A stretch of 64,000 nt of DNA from Corynebacterium sp. ACRPS (lineage in GTDB: Bacteria > Actinomycetota > Actinomycetes > Mycobacteriales > Mycobacteriaceae), in contig NZ_JAKRMY010000002.1 of NCBI RefSeq assembly GCF_022346005.1, positions 62,001-126,000 of the forward strand, read 5' to 3'. The notes under the pieces were generated by a model. That model worked only from the letters and a program-made list of their open reading frames with translations, ran no database searches and was not told the DNA's origin. Of this stretch, positions 46,168 to 57,958 are shown one piece after another. A program made the translations under genes and the position numbers. Positions within the stretch are counted from its first letter, which is position 1; each line of letters begins with the position of its first letter.

Positions 46168-47799
46168 TTAAGCCAGCTCGACGATTTCCATGTACTCATC
46201 GGACCACAGGTCTTCATCGCCATCTGGCATGATGATCACCCGCTCAGGGTCGAGCGCCTTCACCGCGCCCGGATCGTGGGTAACCAAGACCACCGCGCCC
46301 GTGTAGGTATTAAGCGCGTCGAGCACCTGCTCGCGAGAGATGGGGTCGAGGTTGTTGGTCGGCTCATCGAGAAGCAGCACGTTCGCGCGGCTGGAGACCA
46401 ACGTAGCCAGGGACAGGCGGGTTTTCTCACCGCCAGACAGAGTTCCGGCAGGCTGTTGCAGTTTATCGCCGGAAAACATAAACGCTCCCAGCAGCCCGCG
46501 CAGCTCTTGCTGGTCCGCATTGGGGCAGGCCTCAATGGTGTTTTCCCATACGCTCTTATCCGGGTGGATACTGTCGTGCTCCTGCGCAAAGTAGCCAATG
46601 CGCAATCCGTGGCCACTGACGATGCCACCCTCACCATCGGTGCGCTCCTCCCCCGCCAAGAGCTTGAGCAAGGTCGTCTTACCGGCACCGTTATACCCCA
46701 GGACAACGACCCTGGAGCCCTTATCGATGGCCAGGTCCACACCCGCGAACACCTCCAACGAACCGTACATCTTGGTCAAGCCTTTGGCGTTCATGGGCGT
46801 CTTGCCGCACGGGGCGGGCTCGGGGAATTTAATATTGGCTACCTTATCCGCAACGCGCACCTCATCGAGGTCATTCATCATGCGCTCGGCGCGGTTCAGC
46901 ATCTGCTTCGCCGCAGATGCCTTGGTGGCCTTAGCACCCAATTTGGCGGCCTGCTTTTGCAGCGCGGAGGCCTTCTTTTCGGCATTCGCGCGCTCGCGGC
47001 GCCGGCGTGCCTCATCTGTAGCACGGGCATCGAGATACTTCTTATAACCCATGTTGTAGACATCCGCCTCGCCGCGCACCGCGTCGAGGAACCAGACCTT
47101 ATTACACACGGCCTCGAGCAACTCGACGTCGTGGGAAATCATGACCAGTCCGCCCTCATGCTTGGACAGGAACTGGCGGAGCCAGACGATGGAATCCGCA
47201 TCTAGGTGGTTGGTCGGCTCATCGAGGAGCAACGTGGTCTGGGATTTACCCGAGCCTTCGCTGGCTGCAAAAAGGATCTGTGCCAGCTCCACGCGGCGGC
47301 GTTGGCCACCCGATAGCGTCTTGAGTTTTTGATCCAAAACGCGCTGAGGCAAGCCTAGGTTATCGCAGATTTGGGCGCACTCGGAATCAGCCTCATAGCC
47401 GCCCAAGGAGTCGAATTGCTCTTCCAACCGGGAGTATTTACGGATGGCCTTATCGCGGAACTTCTCATCCGTGGCCGTTTCCATCAGCTCTTGTTGCTTG
47501 GCCATCCGCCGCTTAATATCATCCAGCCCGCGGGCAGAAAGCACGCGCTCGCGCGCGGTTTGCTCGATATTGCCTTCGCGCGAATCCTGCGGAAGGTAAC
47601 CAATCGGGCCCAAACGAGAGACAGTACCGCCATAAGGCTCGGTCTCGCCTGCCAGGATGCGCATGGTCGTGGTCTTTCCCGCACCATTGCGGCCCACTAG
47701 CCCGATGCGGTCGCCGGGCTGGACGCGGAGGTGCTGTCCGGGGGCATCGAGAAGCGTGCGGGCGCCTACGCGTACCTCAAAATCATTGGTCACAATCAC
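46168..47799 (-). CDS. ABC-F family ATPase (ribosome-associated type)
   Basis: 543 aa with two ABC domains and no membrane helices: Walker A GRNGAGKTTT and GYNGAGKTTL, signatures LSGGQRRR and LSGGEKTR, Walker B LLLDEPTNHLD and LLLDEPTNNLD. A Lys/Arg/Ala-rich linker (ATDEARRRRERANAEKK onward) separates them. ABC-F proteins act on the ribosome in translation control or antibiotic protection; without experiments EttA-like and resistance roles cannot be separated. The start is GTG at 47799 (VIVTNDFEV); GTG at 47793 is also possible. It precedes DUF2254 on the same strand. Confidence 0.9.
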   Translation of the reverse strand: MIVTNDFEVRVGARTLLDAPGQHLRVQPGDRIGLVGRNGAGKTTTMRILAGETEPYGGTVSRLGPIGYLPQDSREGNIEQTARERVLSARGLDDIKRRMAKQQELMETATDEKFRDKAIRKYSRLEEQFDSLGGYEADSECAQICDNLGLPQRVLDQKLKTLSGGQRRRVELAQILFAASEGSGKSQTTLLLDEPTNHLDADSIVWLRQFLSKHEGGLVMISHDVELLEAVCNKVWFLDAVRGEADVYNMGYKKYLDARATDEARRRRERANAEKKASALQKQAAKLGAKATKASAAKQMLNRAERMMNDLDEVRVADKVANIKFPEPAPCGKTPMNAKGLTKMYGSLEVFAGVDLAIDKGSRVVVLGYNGAGKTTLLKLLAGEERTDGEGGIVSGHGLRIGYFAQEHDSIHPDKSVWENTIEACPNADQQELRGLLGAFMFSGDKLQQPAGTLSGGEKTRLSLATLVSSRANVLLLDEPTNNLDPISREQVLDALNTYTGAVVLVTHDPGAVKALDPERVIIMPDGDEDLWSDEYMEIVELA

Positions 47800-47843
47800 G
47801 ACAAGCCAGTCTAGCAACCAAAGGCCAAGGCACTAATTCGCGC

Positions 47844-47877
47844 AAAAAAGGCGGCGGTAAAACTACCGCCGCCTTTT
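47844..47877. terminator. Bidirectional terminator of the suf operon
   Basis: AAAAGGCGGCGGTA / TACCGCCGCCTTTT stem with an AAAC loop, flanked by A- and T-runs. It lies just after the sufT stop (minus strand) and upstream of the ABC-F gene. Confidence 0.92.
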
Positions 47878-47893
47878 AGACATTCCGTGGTGA

Positions 47894-48301
47894 TTAAACC
47901 GCAAAGCCCAGAGCTTGGAGCTGCTCACGGCCTTCTTCGGAAATCATGTGTGGGCCCCACGGTGGCATCCAGACCCAGTTGATACGCACGCCATCGGCAA
48001 GCTTCTTGCCGGTAACAATGTCCTCAACCTGTTCCGCAATGACGTCGGTCAAAGGGCAGGCCGGCGAGGTCAACGTCATGTTGATCATGGCAAGCTCTTT
48101 GCCGTCCTTTTCTTCCAGCCACAGGTCATAGACCAAGCCCAAGTCAACGACGTTGATGCCGAGCTCCGGGTCGATGACATCGCGCATGAACTCGGTGATG
48201 TCAAAGGCCTTCGACAGCTGTTCTTCCGTCTGCTCTGGCCGCTCACCGCCTGCGCTGAAGGACGAATTCTCGTTCTGGTAAGGATCTACGGGATCGGTCA
48301 T
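47894..48301 (-). CDS. sufT: Iron-sulfur assembly factor SufT (DUF59/MIP18 family)
   Basis: 135 aa. After a variable 30-residue start, the DUF59 core is clear: FMRDVIDPELGINVVDLGLVYDLWLE, TLTSPACPLTDVI with the conserved cysteine, and VRINWVWMPPWGPHMISEEGR. SufT-type proteins help mature or deliver Fe-S clusters. ATG at 48301, directly abutting the sufU stop. Last gene of the suf operon; a terminator follows. Confidence 0.93.
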   Translation of the reverse strand: MTDPVDPYQNENSSFSAGGERPEQTEEQLSKAFDITEFMRDVIDPELGINVVDLGLVYDLWLEEKDGKELAMINMTLTSPACPLTDVIAEQVEDIVTGKKLADGVRINWVWMPPWGPHMISEEGREQLQALGFAV

Positions 48302-48753
48302 TTACTTCTCCACTTCATTGAGCGCATCTGCGGTGGCGGCCTGAAAAGCCTTCCACCCTAGCAGCGCGCATTTAACTCGTGCCGGGTATTGAGAAACACC
48401 TGCAAAGGCAACACCATCGCCGATGATGTCCTCATCGCCCTCGTCCTGGCCACGGGAGGTGACCATCTTTTCAAACTCGGCAAGCTTTTTATTGGCTTCC
48501 TCCAAGGGCAAGCCGACGATCTCTTCCGCCATGACGGACGTCGATGCCTGCGAGATGGAACAACCTTCGGCGTCGTAGGACACATCTTCAACGGTCTTGC
48601 CGTCCGCGGAAAGGTTGACGCGCAACGTGAGCTCATCGCCGCACGAGGGGTTCACGTGGTGAACCTCTGCCTGGAACGGCTCGCGCAACCCCGCGTGTTG
48701 CGGATTTTTATAGTGATCCAAGATCACGTCTTGGTACATCGAATCTAGATTCA

Positions 48754-48754
<1 letters not shown>
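48302..48754 (-). CDS. sufU: Fe-S assembly protein SufU (zinc-dependent sulfur relay)
   Basis: 150 aa. SufU accepts persulfide sulfur from SufS through a zinc-bound cysteine. The three cysteines are in NPSCGDEL, AEGCSISQAS and VKCALLGW, and the GDEL aspartate is the fourth ligand. The insertion MVTSRGQDEGDEDIIGDG between conserved segments is typical of SufU rather than IscU. ATG at 48754, overlapping the sufS stop by one base. Confidence 0.95.
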
Positions 48755-50803
<2,049 letters not shown>

Positions 50804-50831
50804 AGTGTGTGGGTTTCCTTCTGTAAGTGCG

Positions 50832-51986
50832 TTAAGCGGAGATCTTTTCCAGTTCTTCGGAAATGCGGTTTTCCAGTTCCTCGGACAGGGATTGCACCGG
50901 GATGCGGTGGATGACCTCATTGAAGAAGCCACGAATGATGAGGCGACGAGCCTCTGCCTCCGGAATGCCGCGCGACATCAGGTAGAACAGCTCAATATCG
51001 TCAAAGCGTCCAACCGTTGCGGCGTGGCCGGCGCCGGTGATTTCACCGGTCTCAATCTCCAGGTTCGGGATAGCGTCAGCGCGCGCACCGTCCGTAAGGA
51101 TGAGGTTATTATTCGTCTCATAGGTATCGGTGCCCTGTGCGTTGGAGCGGATAAGCACGTCTCCTACCCAGCAGGTACGAGCCTCGTTTTTCTTCTCACC
51201 CTGCAATGCGCCTTTGTACAGGACATTGGAGCGGCAATTCGGAACCGAGTGATCCACGAGCATGCGGTTTTCGAAGTACTGACCAGAATCGGCGAAGTAC
51301 ACGCCCAGCAACTCAGCGTCGCCGCCGGGAGCGGTGAAGTTCACGCGCGGGACAATGCGCACGACCTCGCCGCCGAAGATGGCGCAGTTATGGCGCAGCA
51401 CGGCATCGCGCCCCACCTGTGCTACCTGGTTAGACAAGTGGACAGCATCGTTTTCCCAGTCGACGTCCACGATGACGGTCAGGTGTGCGCCATCGCCAAG
51501 GATGAACTCCACGTTATCCGCGTGGGTGCCGGAACCAACGTACTTCAGCACAACGGTGGCTTCTGCATGGTGACCGACCTCGATGGAGGTGGCACCGAAA
51601 GAGGTCACGTCCTCGCCCTTGCCCGTATAGGTAATGGTGATGGGATCTTCCACCTGCACCTCAGGGTCAATGGCTACCACTTGACCCTCGGGCATGGAGG
51701 TCCATGCCTGGGCGGCCACGCGGTCAGAAGGCTTGCCCACGCGGCCAAGACGCTCATCGTCACGGTCTACAGTCTCCGCAGAAACGCCTGGGTGCTCGCT
51801 TACCTTGACGTCCTGGGCAACCGCTTGAGCAAACTCCCCGTTGTGCAGGCCCCGCAGCTTGCGCAGGGAAACAAAGCGCCAGACCTCATCGCGGCCGTGC
51901 GGTACCGGGAAATCCTCCACGTTGGTAGAGGTAAAGACGTCACCCTTGGTGATCTTATCCGGATTGAATTCGTTCGAAGCGACCAT
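50832..51986 (-). CDS. sufD: Fe-S assembly protein SufD
   Basis: 384 aa partner of SufB in the scaffold. The beta-helix core is visible (GAHLTVIVDVDWENDAVHL, CAIFGGEVVRIVPRV) and the C-terminal SufBD block includes [39 protein letters not shown]. The start is the ATG at 51986 (MVASNEFNPDK), 4 nt after the sufB stop; the longer reading to 52088 is inside sufB. Tight spacing indicates coupled translation. Confidence 0.95.
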   Translation of the reverse strand: MVASNEFNPDKITKGDVFTSTNVEDFPVPHGRDEVWRFVSLRKLRGLHNGEFAQAVAQDVKVSEHPGVSAETVDRDDERLGRVGKPSDRVAAQAWTSMPEGQVVAIDPEVQVEDPITITYTGKGEDVTSFGATSIEVGHHAEATVVLKYVGSGTHADNVEFILGDGAHLTVIVDVDWENDAVHLSNQVAQVGRDAVLRHNCAIFGGEVVRIVPRVNFTAPGGDAELLGVYFADSGQYFENRMLVDHSVPNCRSNVLYKGALQGEKKNEARTCWVGDVLIRSNAQGTDTYETNNNLILTDGARADAIPNLEIETGEITGAGHAATVGRFDDIELFYLMSRGIPEAEARRLIIRGFFNEVIHRIPVQSLSEELENRISEELEKISA

Positions 51987-51990
51987 TTCT

Positions 51991-53430
51991 TTAGCCGACC
52001 GATCCTTCCATTTGCAGTTCGATGAGGCGGTTGAGCTCGAGGGCGTACTCCATCGGCAGCTCCTTAGCAATCGGCTCAACGAAGCCACGCACGATCATTG
52101 CCATTGCTTCTTCTTCCGCAATGCCGCGGGACATGAGGTAGAACAGCTGCTCTTCAGAAACCTGTGAAACGGTTGCCTCGTGGCCCAACGTGACGTACTC
52201 GTTGCGGATGTCGTTATACGGGTATGTGTCCGAACGCGAGATATTGTCCACGAGCAAGGCATCGCATTCCACGTTGGACGTGGAGTGGTGCGCATTCTGG
52301 TTGACCTGCACCAAGCCGCGGTAAGCAGCGCGGCCGCCGGCGCGGGCAACGGACTTGGAGACGATATTGGAGGAGGTGTAGGGCGCCATGTGCGTCATCT
52401 TCGCACCGGTGTCCTGGAACTGTCCCTCGCCAGCGAAGGCGACGGAAAGTACCTCGCCCTTAGCGTGCGGTCCGGTCATCCACACGGCCGGGTACTTCAT
52501 GGTGACCTTGGAGCCGATGTTGCCATCGACCCATTCCATGGTGCCGCCTTCTTCCACCTTGGTACGCTTGGTCACCAGGTTGTAGACGTTGCTGGACCAG
52601 TTCTGAATCGTCGTATAGCGGCAGCGGCCGCCCTTCTTCACGATGATCTCAACTACCGCGGAGTGCAGGGAGTCAGACTTGTAGATGGGCGCAGTGCAGC
52701 CTTCCACGTAGTGAACGTAGGCATCCTCATCCACGATGATGAGGGTGCGCTCGAACTGGCCCATGTTCTCGGTATTAATACGGAAGTAGGCCTGCAGCGG
52801 GATATCAACGTGCACGCCTTTCGGCACGTAAATGAAGGAGCCACCGGACCACACTGCGGAGTTGAGCGCGGAGAACTTATTGTCACCGGCAGGAATAACG
52901 GTGCCGAAGTGTTCCTTAAAAAGCTCCGGGTAATCGCGCAGCGCGGTATCAGTATCGACGAAGATAACGCCCTGGCTTTCCAGGTCCTCGCGAATCTGGT
53001 GGTAGACAACCTCAGACTCGTACTGTGCGGCCACGCCGGCAACCAAGCGCTGCTTTTCCGCCTCAGGGATGCCCAGCTTATCGTAGGTGGCCTTAATATC
53101 ATCCGGGAGGTCGTCCCAGGTCTGCGCCTGCTCTTCGGTGGACTTGACGTAGTACTTGATCTGGTCAAAGTCGATGCCGGAGAGATCTGCGCCCCAAGAG
53201 GGAATAGGCTTCTTATCAAAGATATTCAGAGCCTTGAGACGCTGGTTCAGCATCCACTCGGGCTCGCCCTTCTTTGCGGAAATATCGCGGACAACGTCCT
53301 CGTTCAGGCCACGGGCGGCAGAAGCGCCGGCCGAGTCCGAGTCGTGCCAGCCGTACTCATACGCACCAATGGAATCGATGATCTCATCATCGGTCATCTT
53401 ATTGTCAGGTGCCGATTGTGCTTGGGTCAT
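51991..53430 (-). CDS. sufB: Fe-S assembly protein SufB
   Basis: 479 aa scaffold subunit. It contains the SufB family segments [50 protein letters not shown] and the [23 protein letters not shown]-terminal block. The ATG at 53430 follows AAAGGAG and overlaps the sufR stop by four bases (ATGA). First structural gene of the operon. Confidence 0.97.
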   Translation of the reverse strand: MTQAQSAPDNKMTDDEIIDSIGAYEYGWHDSDSAGASAARGLNEDVVRDISAKKGEPEWMLNQRLKALNIFDKKPIPSWGADLSGIDFDQIKYYVKSTEEQAQTWDDLPDDIKATYDKLGIPEAEKQRLVAGVAAQYESEVVYHQIREDLESQGVIFVDTDTALRDYPELFKEHFGTVIPAGDNKFSALNSAVWSGGSFIYVPKGVHVDIPLQAYFRINTENMGQFERTLIIVDEDAYVHYVEGCTAPIYKSDSLHSAVVEIIVKKGGRCRYTTIQNWSSNVYNLVTKRTKVEEGGTMEWVDGNIGSKVTMKYPAVWMTGPHAKGEVLSVAFAGEGQFQDTGAKMTHMAPYTSSNIVSKSVARAGGRAAYRGLVQVNQNAHHSTSNVECDALLVDNISRSDTYPYNDIRNEYVTLGHEATVSQVSEEQLFYLMSRGIAEEEAMAMIVRGFVEPIAKELPMEYALELNRLIELQMEGSVG

Positions 53431-54164
53431 GACTCGCTCCTTTCAGTATTAGTTTTGACAGGTGTCAAGGGGATATTCGTGGTACAAATTCCGTGGCCAT
53501 CTGCGATAGACGCCAAAGGTTGTACGTGTTTGCCTAAGAGGGCGGAAAAGACTTCCTGCTCTGCCTCGCACAGTTCGGGATGCTCCGCCGCCACATGGGC
53601 AACCGGGCAGTGGTGTTGACAGATTTGCACTCCCTGGCCAGCGCGGTCCACGGTTGCGGCGTACCCGTGCTTATCCAGGGTTTCAGCCAGTTTGCGCGCT
53701 ACTTCCTCGACCGATTCTTCCGCGTCCACGAAGGGACGCACATCGGCGATGATGCGCTCAAACCGAGCCTTAGCGAAGTTCTTTACAGCCTCTGAACCGC
53801 CCGCAGAGCGCAGCGCGGTCAACGCTTCAGAAGCTAATTCATCATAGGCGTGGCCAAATTGCGCACGCCCACGATCCGTCAGGCGGAAGTGCTTTGCCGG
53901 TCGCCCACGACCCGCTCCGGAGTGCATCCGCGAACGAGAAACTGGACGGCGCTCGACAACTTCCGTTAGTTCTTCTTCCACCAGAATGTCTAAATGCCGG
54001 CGGATCCCGGCGGTCGAAAGACCAAGGCGCTCACCCAGGTAAGAGGCGGTTACAGGGCCATCTTTAAGCAATAGCAGCAGTACCTGGCGGCGGGTATCAC
54101 CATCCGTGGACCGCGATTCTTTCACCGCCACATGCGCCGCTGCCGCGCGCTGTGAGTTACCCAT
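53427..54164 (-). CDS. sufR: Fe-S-sensing repressor SufR
   Basis: 245 aa regulator. The N-terminus is a winged HTH ([24 protein letters not shown]) and the C-terminal half has the cluster-binding cysteines [20 protein letters not shown]. In actinobacteria SufR represses the suf operon when its Fe-S cluster is loaded and releases it under iron or oxidative stress. It overlaps sufB by 4 bp, so it is the first gene of the operon it controls. The GC-rich region upstream holds a perfect palindrome (54273-54284). Confidence 0.94.
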   Translation of the reverse strand: MGNSQRAAAAHVAVKESRSTDGDTRRQVLLLLLKDGPVTASYLGERLGLSTAGIRRHLDILVEEELTEVVERRPVSRSRMHSGAGRGRPAKHFRLTDRGRAQFGHAYDELASEALTALRSAGGSEAVKNFAKARFERIIADVRPFVDAEESVEEVARKLAETLDKHGYAATVDRAGQGVQICQHHCPVAHVAAEHPELCEAEQEVFSALLGKHVQPLASIADGHGICTTNIPLTPVKTNTERSES

Positions 54165-54272
54165 GCCCTAAAACCTCCCTTCCTTAGGTCAGTTGCCTGC
54201 AGCCACCGTGCTCCGTCGCGCCGGAATTGCCGTCGCTACGCAAGCGCCATAACTGCGCTTTCATCATTAGAC

Positions 54273-54284
54273 AACACTAGTGTT
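54273..54284. promoter_or_regulatory. Candidate SufR operator
   Basis: AACACTAGTGTT is a perfect 12-bp palindrome 109 bp upstream of sufR and 96 bp upstream of mptB. On the minus strand TCTAATGAT lies just after it as a possible -10, so a bound protein would cover the -35 region. Mycobacterial SufR sites have an ACACT-containing half. Confidence 0.5.
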
Positions 54285-54379
54285 CCTTAATTCATTCCGG
54301 AATGCCACCATTGCAGTCACCGGGCGTGGCGGCGGGGGTGAATTTCCCACCCCACGGTCCTCGCGTAAGGTCTTAAGCC

Positions 54380-56104
54380 ATGAAAGGGAAACTACGGGGA
54401 GTGCTCGAGAGCGTAAAGGCGGAATTGCCACGCTTGGGCACCGCAGGTTCTCGTTCCGCGCAGCTGCATGCCGAAGGCACCGGCGCGCAAGCCGGGGATA
54501 CTCGCTACGATTTCATCGCCCAGGCGCCAGAGGAACTGCAGCACACCACGGTCTCCCAAAAGCGCACCTTTTTCATCCTGCGGTGGGCCGGAACCGTCGG
54601 ATCCCTCCTCATTGCCTTTGGCGCTTTGGGAGCAGGCGCGCTGCCTGTAGTGGGCAATCCTTATGACAATGTGCCCTTTGGCTCCCTCATGTCGCGTATG
54701 CTCCAGACCTCGTCTGCGCTCGTCATGGTGGGCGTGGGGCTTTTAGTTACGGCCTGGATTTTCCTCGCCCCCTTCGTGGGCACCCCGCTGCGCCAGGCGC
54801 GACCCGGCGAGCCCGCCAGCGATCGCTCCCGCCGGCTGGTCTCCCCACGCCAGCTGTGGATCACGTGGGCTGGGTGGGTTATCCCCCTCATTTTCACCGC
54901 ACCCTTATTTACCCAAGACATCTATTCTTATTTGGCCAATGGCTCCATCGTGGCCCAAGGGATGGATCCCTATTCCGCCGGCCCTGTGCAGCTCTTGGGC
55001 GCTGGCAACGAGCTCGCGCGTTCCGTGCCGTTTATCTGGGCAAATTCACCGTCACCGTATGGACCTGTTGCCCTGGGGCTGGCGGCCATAGTCAGCATCG
55101 TCACCGGAAATTCCATTGTCTTAGGCGTCATTGCCCACCGCCTACTTTCCATCGTAGGAATCATCGTGGCCGGCTGGGCCATCACACAGCTTGCTCAGCG
55201 ATGCCGCGTCTCCCCCGCCTCCGCACTATGGCTCGGCATCTTGAACCCGCTGACCGTCCTTCACCTCGTCGGCGGTATTCATAATGAATCCATCATGCTT
55301 GGATTGTCGTTGCTGGGCATGGAGCTTGGATTAAGGGGCATCGATAAGCTGGGGCAGGATAAAAGAGGGGCCTACTTAACGCTGATAGCCTCGGGAATTT
55401 TCCTATCCAGCGCCGGAATGGTCAAGGTCACCGGCTTTATTGGGCTCGGATTTATCGGCATGGCGTATGCCCGCCACCTACATGTGGAGACACGCGTGCC
55501 GCGCTGGCAGGCCTTATTCACGGCCATCGCCGTGCAGACTGCGGTGCTCATAGCCACCATTGCGCTCATCAGTCTCATCACAGGCATTAACCTCGGGTGG
55601 ATTACCGGGCAAGGCGGCGCCGCCACGATTCGCTCTTGGCTTTCCCTATCTACGGCTGTGGGAGTGGGTGCGGGTTTCCTCGGGATGTTTTTAGGGCTTG
55701 GGGACCATACAGACGCCATATTGACCATCACCCGCAGTTTCGGTGTCTTGGTCGCAGTCGCTTTTATGGCCCGCATGCTGTATGCCACCCTGCGCGGATA
55801 TATCCACCCCGTCGGCGGCTTGGGAATTTCTACCCTGGTACTCGTCATTTTCTTCCCGGTGGTCCACCCCTGGTACATCCTGTGGGCCGTTTTGCCGTTG
55901 GCGGCGTGGGCGAACCGGCACATCTTCCGGTTTAGCGTCGTTGCCTATACCGGTGCGATGAGCTTTTTCGTCCTGCCGCGTGGCTTAGGCCTACCTGCGG
56001 GAACGGTGCTTTCCATTTATATCGCCGCTGCCTGCACATTCGCCGTAGTGACCGGAGTGTGGTGGGTTGCTATGCGCCGAAATGGAATCCGTGTCTTAAA
56101 CTAG
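54380..56104 (+). CDS. mptB: Alpha-(1->6)-mannosyltransferase MptB (GT-C family)
   Basis: 574 aa integral membrane glycosyltransferase with about 13-14 hydrophobic helices. The sequence after the first helices has FTQDIYSYLANGSIVAQGMDPYSAGPVQL, the GT-C loop with acidic catalytic positions, and HLVGGIHNESIMLGLSLLGMELG. MptB makes the early alpha-1,6-mannan of lipomannan/lipoarabinomannan using polyprenyl-phosphomannose. It lies next to sufR as in C. glutamicum, which supports the name. ATG at 54380. Confidence 0.88.
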   Translation: MKGKLRGVLESVKAELPRLGTAGSRSAQLHAEGTGAQAGDTRYDFIAQAPEELQHTTVSQKRTFFILRWAGTVGSLLIAFGALGAGALPVVGNPYDNVPFGSLMSRMLQTSSALVMVGVGLLVTAWIFLAPFVGTPLRQARPGEPASDRSRRLVSPRQLWITWAGWVIPLIFTAPLFTQDIYSYLANGSIVAQGMDPYSAGPVQLLGAGNELARSVPFIWANSPSPYGPVALGLAAIVSIVTGNSIVLGVIAHRLLSIVGIIVAGWAITQLAQRCRVSPASALWLGILNPLTVLHLVGGIHNESIMLGLSLLGMELGLRGIDKLGQDKRGAYLTLIASGIFLSSAGMVKVTGFIGLGFIGMAYARHLHVETRVPRWQALFTAIAVQTAVLIATIALISLITGINLGWITGQGGAATIRSWLSLSTAVGVGAGFLGMFLGLGDHTDAILTITRSFGVLVAVAFMARMLYATLRGYIHPVGGLGISTLVLVIFFPVVHPWYILWAVLPLAAWANRHIFRFSVVAYTGAMSFFVLPRGLGLPAGTVLSIYIAAACTFAVVTGVWWVAMRRNGIRVLN

Positions 56105-56110
56105 GCACCC

Positions 56111-57040
56111 GTGAATGTAATTCCAGCCGATAGCCCCGCCCTGTCCTTGGATGGTGTGGTAAAGAAATTTGGCCCCACGGCAGCCGTCAATGGGCTCAGC
56201 CTGAGCGTTGCACATGGCGAAATATTCTGCCTGCTGGGGCCCAATGGTGCTGGCAAATCCACCACCATCGAAATGTCTGAAGGCTTTATACACCCCACCG
56301 CAGGTTCCATTAAGGTATTGGGCCTTAACCCCAGCACCGCACCAGATAAGGTGCGCGAAAAAGTGGGGATCATGCTACAAGGCGGCGGATCCTACTCAGG
56401 CATCCGCGTTCTAGAGATGTTGGAATTGACTGCTCGCTATAACGCCAATCCACTGTCACCGCAGTGGTTGCTCGAGACCCTCGGCTTGCAAGGCGTTGCG
56501 CGCACGTCCTACCGGCGCCTTTCCGGCGGGCAACAACAGCGGCTATCGCTCGCACTCGCGGTCATCGGCAGGCCAGAGCTGGTTTTCCTCGATGAACCCA
56601 CCGCGGGCATGGACGCCCAATCCCGGCTCGCCGTATGGGATCTCATCCGCGCCCTCAAGCGCGACGGGGCCACCGTTATATTAACCACCCACCTGATGGA
56701 TGAGGCTGAATCGCTGGCAGATCATATCGCCATCATGGATCACGGCGCGCTCGTGGCGCAGGGAACCCCGGCAGAACTTACCTCCCAGGGCGAGGGCGCC
56801 GGTTTTAGTTTTAGCGCCAACTCCGCAGTTGACTTGGACGCCTTGCAGCGAATTGGGATCCCCACGACCGCCTCGCGGCCGCTGCACTACAGGGTGAGCC
56901 AGCCCAGTTCGCCGGAACTGATTTCCGCCCTCGCCGCCGATCTCGCCCGGCAAGGCGTGCTTTTGCGAAGCCTGGAATCCCACCACCGGAACCTCGAGGA
57001 AGTATTCCTCGATCTCACAGGCAGGCACTTGCGCAGTTGA
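56111..57040 (+). CDS. ABC transporter ATP-binding protein (ABC-2 exporter type)
   Basis: 309 aa ATPase with Walker A GPNGAGKST, signature LSGGQQQR, Walker B LVFLDEPTAGMD and H-loop THLMDEAESLADH. The C-terminal 80 residues are the DrrA/CcmA-type extension. GTG start at 56111, 6 nt after mptB. With the permease at 57124 it forms a two-component exporter; multidrug or lipid export cannot be distinguished. Confidence 0.9.
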   Translation: MNVIPADSPALSLDGVVKKFGPTAAVNGLSLSVAHGEIFCLLGPNGAGKSTTIEMSEGFIHPTAGSIKVLGLNPSTAPDKVREKVGIMLQGGGSYSGIRVLEMLELTARYNANPLSPQWLLETLGLQGVARTSYRRLSGGQQQRLSLALAVIGRPELVFLDEPTAGMDAQSRLAVWDLIRALKRDGATVILTTHLMDEAESLADHIAIMDHGALVAQGTPAELTSQGEGAGFSFSANSAVDLDALQRIGIPTTASRPLHYRVSQPSSPELISALAADLARQGVLLRSLESHHRNLEEVFLDLTGRHLRS

Positions 57041-57123
57041 TGAAGCCCTGTGTCCTGTCTTCATCCTAGAATCACCAGTACCTACAACCACCACTTTAAA
57101 TTCTCAAGGAATAGGCCCCGAAT

Positions 57124-57888
57124 ATGAGCGCAACGTTTTCCCCCGGCACCTTCCGCCCGGCACCCAAACGAGCGAGTGCAGGCGCCATCATCCTTGCCCA
57201 AGGCGGCATGGAAGCCAAGCTCATGCTGCGCCACGGCGAGCAACAATTGCTCAGCATCATTATCCCGCTCGCCATCCTGATTGGGACCGCACACTTGGAA
57301 TCCACCACCGGCCATGGTCTGCACGAGGTTTTTCCCATGGTGCTTGCGGTGGCGGCGACATCGGCTGGCTTTACCGGACAAGCCATTTCCCTGGCCTTTG
57401 ACCGCCGCTACGGGGCCTTAAAGCGCACCGGCGCCTCCGGCGTACCGGCATGGGCGATTATCGGCGGCAAAATCATCGGCGTGTTGACGATGGTGGTATT
57501 CCAGATTCTCGTGCTCGGTGCCACGGCCTTTGCCTTGGGCCTGCGCATCAGTGCGCCCGGCATTCTGCTCATGATCGTCTCGCTCATTTTCGGCGTCGCC
57601 GCCTTTACCGCTATGGGTTTGGTGCTTGGCGGGACCCTTAGCTCTGAGGCCGTACTCGCGCTGGCTAACCTCATTTGGTTTATCCTTCTGGCGATCGTCG
57701 GCTGGGCCCTGTATTCCCAGGGCTTGGGCGATAATGGCCTGCTCAATATCGTTCCTACGGTGGCGCTAGCGGGCGCGCTTGCCGATGCCTCCAATTCCAC
57801 CTTCCCCGGCATCGAGCTCATTTCCTTGACCGCGTGGCTGGCAGTGGCGTCGTATGCGGCCGTTCGTTGGTTCCGCTTCGACGGCTAA
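57124..57888 (+). CDS. ABC-2 type transporter permease
   Basis: 254 aa with six membrane segments (starting near residues 40, 66, 105, 140, 170 and 225) and a cytoplasmic N-terminus. The motif GAVFAxGL-like pattern seen in ABC-2 permeases appears as LVLGATAFALGLRISAPG. ATG at 57124. It is the partner of the ATPase 83 bp upstream. The location between mptB and ctaA is a conserved corynebacterial arrangement, but the substrate is unknown. Confidence 0.85.
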   Translation: MSATFSPGTFRPAPKRASAGAIILAQGGMEAKLMLRHGEQQLLSIIIPLAILIGTAHLESTTGHGLHEVFPMVLAVAATSAGFTGQAISLAFDRRYGALKRTGASGVPAWAIIGGKIIGVLTMVVFQILVLGATAFALGLRISAPGILLMIVSLIFGVAAFTAMGLVLGGTLSSEAVLALANLIWFILLAIVGWALYSQGLGDNGLLNIVPTVALAGALADASNSTFPGIELISLTAWLAVASYAAVRWFRFDG

Positions 57889-57958
57889 ATGTGAGTTATA
57901 CCCAGTTCCCCGCGAAATAGAGCCAAAGGTTTCGGCTCGCTACACACCCCCTAGTAAG

